From the NCBI GenBank assembly GCA_037447455.1, contig JBBIGQ010000022.1, forward strand, positions 1 through 27,419: a stretch of DNA of 27,419 nt. The letters are read 5' to 3'. Shown here one piece after another: positions 16,487 through 23,497 of the stretch. This DNA is from BPGX01 sp037447455 (GTDB taxonomy: Bacteria > Bacteroidota > Bacteroidia > B-17B0 > Aurantibacillaceae). The stretch's first letter is position 1, and each line of letters opens with the position of its first letter. The notes beneath the pieces are model-generated. The model made no database searches. It saw nothing but the letters and a program-made list of their open reading frames with translations, and was not told the origin of the DNA. Both the position numbers and the translations under genes were made by a program.

Positions 16487-17354
16487 AATTTCTTTCCAAT
16501 TGTAGCTGCTTGGACATCTTTTTACTTCCATCGTGACTCCAGCCGGGCGGACCAAATATATACATGAACTTGTCTTTTAAAGTAGGGGCACGTTTTACAT
16601 CTTTAATTATTTCTATCCATTCATGGAAAATCAAAGTGAAAACATCTTGTTTTTCTAATGGTTTGGTCAGGCCGCACTCAACTGTTTCACTTTCTTCTTC
16701 AAAAGTTCCAAAGAGTTTATCCCAAATAATCAGCAACTTTCCCATGTTTTTATCTAAATACGGTACATTTTTTCCGTGATGCACTCTATGATGAGAAGGT
16801 GTTACAAAAATATATTCTAAAAACTCTAATTTGTAAATGGTTTGAGTATGTACCAATATGCCAAAAATTTGAGTAGCAGAATACACCAACATTATGTCTA
16901 TACCTTTGAATCCTAATAATGCTAATGGGATATAGTAAATAAACCGATATAATGGTTGAAATACCGAAGACCGAAAACCTACAGTTAAATTAAACTCTTC
17001 GCTATTGTGATGCGTAACGTGTATAGCCCAGAAGAAACGACAATAGTGATCTACCCGATGTAACCAATAAAACATAAAATCTTGAGCAATAACCAGCCAA
17101 AACCAGTACCAAAAGGCATTTTGTATTTCAAAAAAATGAAATTGATAAAAATAATTCAACGCTAGTAAACATATACCACGCATTAAAATATCCAACAAAA
17201 CATTTAAGGAACTCAATAGTATGTTATGAATAGTGCCTTTTACAGAATAGAGTTTTAAATTGTGAAAGTGGCTATAAAGAATTTCAGCTAAAATCACGAG
17301 TCCATATAAGGGAAATGAGTACAGTATAAGAGTAGATTCTTTAAAGGTAGTCAT
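16485..17354 (-). CDS. Sterol desaturase / fatty acid hydroxylase family protein
   Basis: Integral membrane di-iron enzyme of the fatty acid hydroxylase superfamily, which oxidises lipid or sterol-like C-H bonds with O2. It has 289 residues with several hydrophobic helices in the first 160 residues. The metal-binding histidine clusters are in order: HRVDH (99-103), HVTHH (112-116) and HHRVHH (188-193), as the superfamily requires. The substrate cannot be read from the sequence; carotenoids, fatty acids and hopanoid- or sterol-like lipids are all known in the superfamily. ATG 17354 lies 13 nt after a TACATTTG element; the upstream TTG extension runs over that element and is rejected. It stands alone, convergent with the YebC-family gene. 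Confidence 0.9.
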   Translation of the reverse strand: MTTFKESTLILYSFPLYGLVILAEILYSHFHNLKLYSVKGTIHNILLSSLNVLLDILMRGICLLALNYFYQFHFFEIQNAFWYWFWLVIAQDFMFYWLHRVDHYCRFFWAIHVTHHNSEEFNLTVGFRSSVFQPLYRFIYYIPLALLGFKGIDIMLVYSATQIFGILVHTQTIYKLEFLEYIFVTPSHHRVHHGKNVPYLDKNMGKLLIIWDKLFGTFEEESETVECGLTKPLEKQDVFTLIFHEWIEIIKDVKRAPTLKDKFMYIFGPPGWSHDGSKKMSKQLQLERN

Positions 17355-17367
17355 TGATTTTTTCAGA

Positions 17368-17375
17368 CAAATGTA
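17368..17375 (-). promoter_or_regulatory. -7 promoter element of the hydroxylase gene
   Basis: TACATTTG on the minus strand matches TAnnTTTG and ends 13 nt before ATG 17354, the same distance as at ndk. No -33 TTTG at the expected spacing. Confidence 0.55.
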
Positions 17376-17444
17376 CAAAGTAGTATAAAAATTTGTTAAT
17401 CATAATGTGCAGGACAGATAAACCAAAGCACTCATTAATTTTAG

Positions 17445-17452
17445 TATCTTTG
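17445..17452 (+). promoter_or_regulatory. -7 promoter element of the unrecognised membrane protein gene
   Basis: TATCTTTG followed by C, an exact match, ending 9 nt before the ATG at 17462. Its position supports that start rather than the more upstream open frame. Confidence 0.68.
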
Positions 17453-17461
17453 CAAAAAAAC

Positions 17462-17983
17462 ATGAAAAAACATCCTTTGCTTCGCTATTTGTTTATAGCA
17501 TCTTTAACGGCCATTATCATTCAACTGGTATCGCTCAGTGTGAATTTATTACGTGACCCGAAGAAGAGTATACTTGAACAGGCAGAAAAATTAAGGGACA
17601 TAAAGCCCGACTTCGCTAATAAACTTGAAGAATTGGCTTATGAATATGAAACCAATAAGCATTTCAAAGTCATGCCCTATCTGAATTTATTTTTTTTGTT
17701 ACTTTCTTTAACGGCCGTAGTACTAATGTGGCAATTGAATAAAAAGGGTTGGTATTTGTATCTTTTATCAGAGTTTGTTCCTTATGTATTGAGCGTTCTC
17801 ACGTGGGAAAATTATGTCAAATATATGTCTGATATGGGTGGTAAAACGATGGTTGTTGCCAGCACTTTTATTATGTTGGCGTTTGATGTATTATTTGCGG
17901 GTTTGTATTTTTATGCTTTGAGAGAAACTGAAAAACTTTCCATTCAATCAGACAGTTCAAATAGCGAAGGAATAACAGGTTAG
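17462..17983 (+). CDS. Unrecognised four-helix membrane protein
   Basis: I do not recognise the family. The 173-residue protein starts MKKHPLLRYLF. It has a hydrophobic helix at about 9-30, then a charged, mainly helical segment (about 32-68, rich in Glu and Lys: EKLRDIKPDFANKLEELAYE). Three further membrane helices follow (about 72-92, 96-115 and 130-155) and a polar Ser-rich tail. The pattern suggests an inner membrane protein with a small soluble loop between helices 1 and 2. It has its own -7 element. Its stop overlaps the stop of the convergent acetyltransferase gene by 4 nt, so neither has room for an ordinary terminator. The gene is supported by its promoter, its uninterrupted frame and its clear membrane topology. 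Confidence 0.82.
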   Translation: MKKHPLLRYLFIASLTAIIIQLVSLSVNLLRDPKKSILEQAEKLRDIKPDFANKLEELAYEYETNKHFKVMPYLNLFFLLLSLTAVVLMWQLNKKGWYLYLLSEFVPYVLSVLTWENYVKYMSDMGGKTMVVASTFIMLAFDVLFAGLYFYALRETEKLSIQSDSSNSEGITG

Positions 17984-18603
17984 CAATTGTTTTTTTTCTG
18001 AATTAAGTAGTAATTAATTTTATCGTCCAGTAAATCAGAAGGTTCTGCCAGTATTATTAATTGGCTGTTTTCTTTACCTGCCCATATTTGAGCAGCTTTT
18101 TTAAGTTTGTATGTTTTCTGAAAATAATCTTCTTTATTAAGACGAAGTTTGTAAGCGATGTTGGTCTCGTTAAAAATTTCATATCCCAAGTATTGATTAA
18201 ATTTTAGAGCATGAGTATTACTCTTTAAGACTGTAATGATTGATGTATCACCAGATTGAAAAACTTCAAAAATAGCTTCTAACATCGTTAAGGATGCCAA
18301 TGCTGGAATAGGAGTGTTCCAAAAACCTGTTTCCCATAAAAATATTCCACCTTCAGCAACTCTGTTGATATCTGTATTTTTACAATTTATCAAACCAATT
18401 TTTCTACTTTCGTGTTCTATTAAAAAATAATAATTGTATTTGTTATTAATTTGTTCAAGCCATTGTTGTTGCATTTGAGGCGTGATGTGTTCCTGAAACT
18501 GCATGGTGTTTCGGATAAAGGGCTTATTTCTCCAATAACGAATTAATTCTAAATCTTCTTTTCTCACACGACTGTATGTAAGCCCGTATTGTTTTACAAT
18601 CAT
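17980..18603 (-). CDS. GNAT-family N-acetyltransferase
   Basis: Predicted acetyl-CoA-dependent N-acetyltransferase. It has 207 residues. The N-terminus, LELIRYWRNKPFIRNTM, resembles the RimJ/PseH-type subfamily that acetylates ribosomal proteins or amino sugars. The middle has YYFLIEHESRKIGLINCKN, typical of the GNAT central strands, followed by NTHALKFNQYLGYEI, a C-terminal GNAT motif. About 45 further residues at the C-terminus have no clear assignment. Its ATG overlaps the stop of the upstream glycosyltransferase by 4 nt (ATGA), so the two are translationally coupled and likely act on the same product, perhaps an amino sugar (inference). The substrate is unknown. Confidence 0.82.
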   Translation of the reverse strand: MIVKQYGLTYSRVRKEDLELIRYWRNKPFIRNTMQFQEHITPQMQQQWLEQINNKYNYYFLIEHESRKIGLINCKNTDINRVAEGGIFLWETGFWNTPIPALASLTMLEAIFEVFQSGDTSIITVLKSNTHALKFNQYLGYEIFNETNIAYKLRLNKEDYFQKTYKLKKAAQIWAGKENSQLIILAEPSDLLDDKINYYLIQKKNNC

Positions 18604-19520
18604 AGTTCTTCTTTAATGTGGTAGGGCGGTTTTTTGTGAATATCCATTAAAATATACGCAATGTATTCACCTATCACGCCTAATGAAAACAATATCAAAC
18701 CTACGCCAAACAAAATGCTAACAATAATAGAAGTATATCCTTTTTCGGCATGATGAAAAACAAATTTTTGAATTAAATAATAAACACCTGCTAAAAAACT
18801 TAGTCCTGAAACAGTGAGTCCTAGTGTTTTTACAATAATCAATGGCATGGTGGTACTAATCATTAATGTTGTTTTTGATAAATGAAATAAACGCAGGTAG
18901 GAATAGCTGCTTTTACTTTTTTTAGAGGGATGAAACGGTAATACAAGCGAATGAATCGTTTGAGTATACCAGAGTATTGTTTCATCAATTACAATTAAAT
19001 GAGACGAATGCTGTTTAATAGATTCTACAAGATTTTTAGAAAGTAAACGAAAACTGGATCCCTTGCCTGCTTCTGGGTTTTCAATCTGTGAAATTTTCTT
19101 GTAAAAATTTGAAAGTGCTTTCCGATAAAGAGAATAGTGGTATTTTTCAGGAATGATGTATAAAACGTCTATTTTTTCAGATAAAAATTTTTCAATTAAT
19201 TCCGGTAGATGTTCAACAGGATGAACCCCATCATCATCTATTGTGATGACAATATCTCCTTTAGCTTTGTTTAAACCACAAAAGGTGGCTTTTTGTTGCC
19301 CATAATTTCTGGATAAACGAATGGCTTTTATGAATTCGGGGTATGTTTGTTTAAGCAAAATAACTTTTTCCCATGTATTGTCTGGGCTCTGATCGTCCAC
19401 AAGTATAATTTCAAAAATGTACCGGTGTAGGATATTTTTCAACCTATCCACCAATTCTATTAAACAATGTTCACTTTTGTATAAAGGTATGACAATTGAA
19501 ATTTTTAAGGACGTATTCAT
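18600..19520 (-). CDS. Family 2 glycosyltransferase, polyprenyl-phosphate sugar type
   Basis: Predicted to transfer a sugar from a nucleotide donor to a polyprenyl phosphate at the cytoplasmic face of the membrane, like the ArnC/GtrB/DPM1 group. It has 306 residues. The GT-A fold starts ISIVIPLYKSEHCL. It then has ILVDDQSPDNTW, IRLSRNYGQQKATFCGL, and the metal-binding acidic motif IDDDGVHP (Asp95-97), where relatives usually read DADLQHP. The segment SKKSKSSYSYLRL corresponds to the basic phosphate-binding stretch. Two C-terminal membrane helices (about 228-251 and 263-290) and GVIGEYIAYI are typical of the group. It is coupled to the downstream acetyltransferase by a 4-nt overlap. The -7 element ends 6 nt before the ATG, implying a leaderless mRNA. 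Sugar and acceptor are not known. Confidence 0.9.
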   Translation of the reverse strand: MNTSLKISIVIPLYKSEHCLIELVDRLKNILHRYIFEIILVDDQSPDNTWEKVILLKQTYPEFIKAIRLSRNYGQQKATFCGLNKAKGDIVITIDDDGVHPVEHLPELIEKFLSEKIDVLYIIPEKYHYSLYRKALSNFYKKISQIENPEAGKGSSFRLLSKNLVESIKQHSSHLIVIDETILWYTQTIHSLVLPFHPSKKSKSSYSYLRLFHLSKTTLMISTTMPLIIVKTLGLTVSGLSFLAGVYYLIQKFVFHHAEKGYTSIIVSILFGVGLILFSLGVIGEYIAYILMDIHKKPPYHIKEEL

Positions 19521-19526
19521 TTAGCA

Positions 19527-19534
19527 CAAATTTA
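19527..19534 (-). promoter_or_regulatory. -7 promoter element of the glycosyltransferase, almost abutting its start codon
   Basis: TAAATTTG on the minus strand, an exact consensus match, with six bases (TGCTAA) between it and the ATG. No clear -33 TTTG. It is divergent from groES. Confidence 0.62.
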
Positions 19535-19607
19535 CAAAGAAATATGGATATTAAGAAATGCCATTTTGTCAAAAAACGAGATAGAAACATCAAAGGTGGT
19601 TTGAAAA

Positions 19608-19642
19608 TTTGGCAGAAATACTGTTCTTAAACTTATTTGGCA
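19608..19642 (+). promoter_or_regulatory. Direct repeat TTTGGCA in the groES upstream region
   Basis: TTTGGCA occurs at 19608-19614 and again at 19636-19642, 28 bp apart start to start, ending 36 bp before the groES ATG. The second copy overlaps TTATTTG, which resembles a -7 element with one base fewer than TAnnTTTG. No CIRCE element is present. This is a possible chaperonin promoter or regulator site. Confidence 0.35.
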
Positions 19643-19678
19643 CAAAATTTATGAAGATGGGGACAAAAAAATACAACT

Positions 19679-19957
19679 ATGAGTAAACTCAATGTAAAAC
19701 CATTAGCAGACAGGGTAATTGTTGAACCTGCTCCTGCAGAAGAAAAAACAGCATCAGGCATTATCATTCCGGACACGGCCAAAGAAAAACCAATGAAAGG
19801 TAAAATTGTGGCTGTGGGAAGCGGTAAAAAAGACGAGTCCTTAACAGTTAAAGTTGGTGACCAGGTATTGTATGGTAAATACGCTGGCACTGAAATTCAA
19901 ATTGATGGCAAAGATTATTTAATAATGCGTGAAAGCGATATTTACGCCATCATTTAA
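19679..19957 (+). CDS. groES: Co-chaperonin GroES
   Basis: Heptameric lid of the GroEL folding chamber. It has 92 residues, typical length. It starts KLNVKPLADRVIVEPAPAEE, has the mobile loop TASGIIIPDTAKEKPMKG (about 22-39), then GKIVAVGSG and KVGDQVLYGKYAGTEI, and ends LIMRESDIYAII. groEL begins 62 nt downstream on the same strand, the usual order, and both end at one terminator. No CIRCE operator is seen upstream, so regulation is not by the HrcA system, as far as this window shows. Confidence 0.98.
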   Translation: MSKLNVKPLADRVIVEPAPAEEKTASGIIIPDTAKEKPMKGKIVAVGSGKKDESLTVKVGDQVLYGKYAGTEIQIDGKDYLIMRESDIYAII

Positions 19958-20019
19958 TTACTCATTCAAAAAACAAATTACACTCATCATTCAAAATTAA
20001 CAATTAAAAACTTAAAACT

Positions 20020-21651
20020 ATGGCAAAAGACATTAAATATGATGTAGAAGCAAGAGACGCCTTAAAAAGAGGTGTAGACGCACTTGCAAATGCAGTAAAA
20101 GTAACATTAGGACCAAAGGGACGTAATGTAATCCTTGATAAAAAATATGGTTTTCCGCAAATCACAAAAGATGGAGTAACCGTTGCAAAAGAAGTGGAAT
20201 TAACCAATCCCATTGAAAACATGGGGGCACAATTAACCAAAGAAGTAGCTTCTAAAACAGCTGATATTGCCGGTGATGGTACCACTACAGCAACTGTACT
20301 GGCACAATCTATTATAAACGCTGGTTTAAAGAATGTGGCCGCCGGTGCGAATCCAATGGATTTAAAAAGAGGTATTGACAAAGCGGTTGACGCAGTAGTA
20401 GAAAATCTCAAAAAACAATCCAAACAAGTAGGTAATGACACTAAGAAAATTGAACAGGTTGCCAGCATTTCTGCCAATAACGACAACAACATTGGTAAGT
20501 TGATTGCCGATGCAATGTCCAAAGTAAAAAAAGAAGGTGTTATCACGGTTGAAGAAGCAAAAGGCACTGAAACTTATGTAGAAGTGGTGGAAGGAATGCA
20601 GTTTGACAGAGGATATATTTCTCCATATTTTATTACCGATTCTGATAAAATGGAGGCAGTATTAGAAAATCCTCTTATCTTAATTTACGATAAGAAGATT
20701 TCAAACATGAAAGAATTATTGCCTGTTCTTGAAAAAGCTGTTCAAACTGGAAAACCAATTTTAATCATCGCTGAAGATGTAGACGGTGAAGCATTGGCTA
20801 CATTGGTAGTGAATAAATTAAGAGGTACTTTGAAAATTGCTGCTGTTAAAGCCCCCGGCTTTGGAGATAGAAGAAAAGCCATGTTGGAAGATATTGCTAT
20901 CTTAACCGGTGGCAGAGTAATCAGCGAAGAGATGGGAATGAAACTTGAACTGGCTGATCTTTCTTATCTTGGTAAAGCTGAAAAAGTTACTATTGATAAA
21001 GATAATACCACTATTGTAGGCGGTGCAGGCAAAAAAGCAGATATTACTGCCCGTATCAATCAGATCAAAGCACAAATTGAAACCACTACTTCTGATTACG
21101 ATAAAGAAAAATTGCAAGAAAGATTAGCAAAATTAGCAGGTGGTGTAGCGGTATTGTATGTTGGAGCCGCAACAGAAGTTGAAATGAAAGAAAAGAAAGA
21201 CAGAGTAGACGATGCTTTAGCGGCTACCCGTGCAGCGGTTGAAGAAGGTATTGTACCGGGTGGTGGCGTGGCATACATCCGTGCTGCCAGTGCACTTGAA
21301 AAATTAAAAGGCGATACCGATGATGAAACTACCGGTATTCAAATTGTAAAAAAGGCGTTAGAAGAACCATTAAGACAAATCTGTTACAACGCTGGATTAG
21401 ACGGTAGCATCATCGTTCAAAAAGTAAAAGAAGGTAAAGACGACTTTGGCTTCAATGCACGTACTGAAAAATTCGAAAATCTGTTTGATGCCGGTGTAAT
21501 TGATCCAACAAAGGTTGCTCGTGTAGCGCTTGAAAATGCAGCCAGTGTAGCCAGCATGTTACTCACTACTGAGTGTGTATTAGCAGAGAAAAAAGAAGAA
21601 AAACCTGCACCTGCTGCACCCGGCATGGGCGGTATGGACGGAATGATGTAA
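20020..21651 (+). CDS. groEL: Chaperonin GroEL
   Basis: The 60-kDa ATP-dependent chaperonin that folds cytosolic proteins together with GroES. It has 543 residues, standard length. It starts MAKDIKYDVEARDALKRGV, has the nucleotide-binding segments VTLGPKGRNV and DGVTVAKE, then the catalytic AGDGTTTATVLAQ. The apical domain includes GYISPYFIT, and EEGIVPGGGVAY follows in the equatorial domain. It ends in the usual GMGGMDGMM tail. No anomaly is seen. It is co-transcribed with groES and ends at a strong terminator 20 nt after the stop. Confidence 0.99.
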   Translation: MAKDIKYDVEARDALKRGVDALANAVKVTLGPKGRNVILDKKYGFPQITKDGVTVAKEVELTNPIENMGAQLTKEVASKTADIAGDGTTTATVLAQSIINAGLKNVAAGANPMDLKRGIDKAVDAVVENLKKQSKQVGNDTKKIEQVASISANNDNNIGKLIADAMSKVKKEGVITVEEAKGTETYVEVVEGMQFDRGYISPYFITDSDKMEAVLENPLILIYDKKISNMKELLPVLEKAVQTGKPILIIAEDVDGEALATLVVNKLRGTLKIAAVKAPGFGDRRKAMLEDIAILTGGRVISEEMGMKLELADLSYLGKAEKVTIDKDNTTIVGGAGKKADITARINQIKAQIETTTSDYDKEKLQERLAKLAGGVAVLYVGAATEVEMKEKKDRVDDALAATRAAVEEGIVPGGGVAYIRAASALEKLKGDTDDETTGIQIVKKALEEPLRQICYNAGLDGSIIVQKVKEGKDDFGFNARTEKFENLFDAGVIDPTKVARVALENAASVASMLLTTECVLAEKKEEKPAPAAPGMGGMDGMM

Positions 21652-21670
21652 TATGCAATGTAACATAATC

Positions 21671-21703
21671 AGAAAAGCCCGCCGAATTTCGGCGGGCTTT
21701 TCT
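21671..21703 (+). terminator. groESL terminator
   Basis: A 14-bp stem, 21671-21684 with 21690-21703, contains GCCCGCCG/CGGCGGGC around loop AATTT and is followed by TTTTT. It lies 20 nt after groEL and immediately before the bioF promoter. Confidence 0.92.
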
Positions 21704-21733
21704 TTTTAAATCAAATCGCTCAGTAGTTTTTGG

Positions 21734-21741
21734 TACTTTTG
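21734..21741 (+). promoter_or_regulatory. -7 promoter element of the bioFDA operon
   Basis: TACTTTTG followed by C, an exact match, ending 9 nt before the bioF ATG at 21751. The upstream TTG at 21730 lies before this element and cannot be the start of this transcript. No BirA-type operator is recognised around it. Confidence 0.68.
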
Positions 21742-21750
21742 CCGACTGAA

Positions 21751-22875
21751 ATGACAACCGTATTTTCTGATAAGTGGCTGGAAAAATACAATCGGTCTTT
21801 TAAACGCATGTTATTAGATGTATCCGATAAAATAGATTTTGCCAGTAATGATTATTTGGGCTTTGTAAAGGAAGATAGAATAAAAAAAATTGTACAAACT
21901 AAATTTGAAGAATTGCTTTTTGAAGGGAGCAGTGGTTCAAGATTGATAAGTGGTCATAGAAACTTAATCAGTGAAATAGAACAGAAAATAGCTGCTTTAC
22001 ACCATGCAGAAGCAGCATTGATATATGCGTCCGGCTATCAGGCAAATGTTGGTTTATTCTCTTGTATAGCGGATAGAAAAGATTTGTATTTAATTGACGA
22101 ATCGGTGCATGCTTCTATTTACGACGGTGTACGGTTGAGTTTTGCAACTCATTTTAAGTTCAGACACAACGATTTAGAACACTTGAAAGCACTTATTGAA
22201 AAGCATTATACACGTTTTGAAAACATTTATGTAGTGGTAGAAGGGCTGTATTCAATGGATGGAGATTCACCCAATACAGAAGATTTACTGGCGCTGATTG
22301 ATACTAAAAAAATATTTTTGATAGTAGATGAAGCACATAGTTTTGGCGTAATGGGAAAAGATAAATTGGGAGTATTTAGTGCAAAAAGTATTGTTGATAA
22401 GTGTGCCGCCCGGGTAATAGGATATGGCAAAGCCGCAGGATTTGCAGGTGCTGCTGTTTTGGGGTCTTTGGTATTAAAGCAGTTTTTAATCAATCATTCC
22501 CGTTCGTTTATTTTCAGTACGGCTTTACCAATTTATCATTATCAGATACTTTCGTTTATTTATGACGAACTAGTTCAGCATTCAGAGCTGTCGATTCGTC
22601 AATTGTACTCTAATATCCACTTTTTTCTTCAACAGACAAAAGATTTACATGGGGTTTCAAAAAATAACTCACCTATTCAGTATCTATCTATCCCACAAGA
22701 GATCTGTATCAGCGTTCAACAAAATCTTCTACAAAGTGATATGTATGCGAAAGTTATATTACCGCCTACTGTTCCCGCTGGCAAAGAAAGAATCAGGATT
22801 TCTCTTCATGCTTTCAATACAGAAAAAGAAATTGTAGGATTGATACAATTATTAAAAATATTGGTCTATGCCTAA
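21751..22875 (+). CDS. bioF: 8-amino-7-oxononanoate synthase
   Basis: PLP enzyme that condenses pimeloyl-thioester with L-alanine, the first step of biotin ring assembly. It has 374 residues, typical of the alpha-oxoamine synthase family. It has FASNDYLGF (30-38), GSSGSRLISGHRNLISEIE, VVEGLYSMDGDSP, and VDEAHSFGVMG with the cofactor-contacting Asp/His. The PLP-binding Lys227 is in GYGKAAGFAGAAVLGS. The family also includes 2-amino-3-ketobutyrate ligase and serine palmitoyltransferase, but the bioD and bioA genes immediately downstream fix the role. The stop overlaps the bioD start by 8 nt. Confidence 0.94.
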   Translation: MTTVFSDKWLEKYNRSFKRMLLDVSDKIDFASNDYLGFVKEDRIKKIVQTKFEELLFEGSSGSRLISGHRNLISEIEQKIAALHHAEAALIYASGYQANVGLFSCIADRKDLYLIDESVHASIYDGVRLSFATHFKFRHNDLEHLKALIEKHYTRFENIYVVVEGLYSMDGDSPNTEDLLALIDTKKIFLIVDEAHSFGVMGKDKLGVFSAKSIVDKCAARVIGYGKAAGFAGAAVLGSLVLKQFLINHSRSFIFSTALPIYHYQILSFIYDELVQHSELSIRQLYSNIHFFLQQTKDLHGVSKNNSPIQYLSIPQEICISVQQNLLQSDMYAKVILPPTVPAGKERIRISLHAFNTEKEIVGLIQLLKILVYA

Positions 22876-23497
22876 AAAATATTTTGTAACAGGTATTGGA
22901 ACAGGAGTAGGTAAAACCTTAGTAAGTGCTTTACTTTGTGAATACCTGAAGGCCGATTACTTCAAGCCCGTTCAAACGGGCTATCCACCGGATAGAGACA
23001 GTCGTTGGGTACAAGAAAATGTTTCTTATACAATTAAAATTCATCCTGAACAATACCTTTTGCAATTGCCGGCTTCTCCGCATTTAGCAGCTAAAAAAGA
23101 AAATATTACTATTGACTTTGATGCTATTGAATTACCGGATACTTCAAACGCTTTGGTGATTGAAGGTGCTGGTGGATTGTTAGTACCTTTGAATGAGCAT
23201 TATTACATAGCAGATATGATACGAAAATTTAATGCAGAATGTATTTTAGTAGTATCCAATTATTTGGGATGCATTAATCATAGTTTATTAAGTTTGTATT
23301 ATATTCTTAATGAACAATTACCATTCAAGGGGGTGGTATTAAACGGAAATTTTGAAGATGAGGTAAAAAATGCTATTATTCAACATCTTTCGGACAATCA
23401 ATTGATAGCAGAAATTCCATTTTTCGAAACAATGCATTTAAATTCTTTTCAAAATTTATTCAAACTTTTTCAATCGCATTTGAAAGTAAATCTATGA
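22868..23497 (+). CDS. bioD: Dethiobiotin synthetase
   Basis: Closes the ureido ring of dethiobiotin using CO2 and ATP. It has 209 residues. The P-loop is GIGTGVGKTLVS (9-20), with Lys16. YFKPVQTG follows the second strand, and VIEGAGGLLVPL is the conserved metal/nucleotide segment. The start overlaps bioF by 8 nt and the end overlaps bioA by 4 nt, so the three are translationally coupled. Confidence 0.96.
   Translation: MPKKYFVTGIGTGVGKTLVSALLCEYLKADYFKPVQTGYPPDRDSRWVQENVSYTIKIHPEQYLLQLPASPHLAAKKENITIDFDAIELPDTSNALVIEGAGGLLVPLNEHYYIADMIRKFNAECILVVSNYLGCINHSLLSLYYILNEQLPFKGVVLNGNFEDEVKNAIIQHLSDNQLIAEIPFFETMHLNSFQNLFKLFQSHLKVNL

Noticed and set aside
19521..19678. CIRCE (HrcA) operator or a sigma-54 promoter upstream of groES
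   Set aside because: No TTAGCACTC-type inverted repeat is present. The TTGGCA sequences lack the TTGC element needed at -12.
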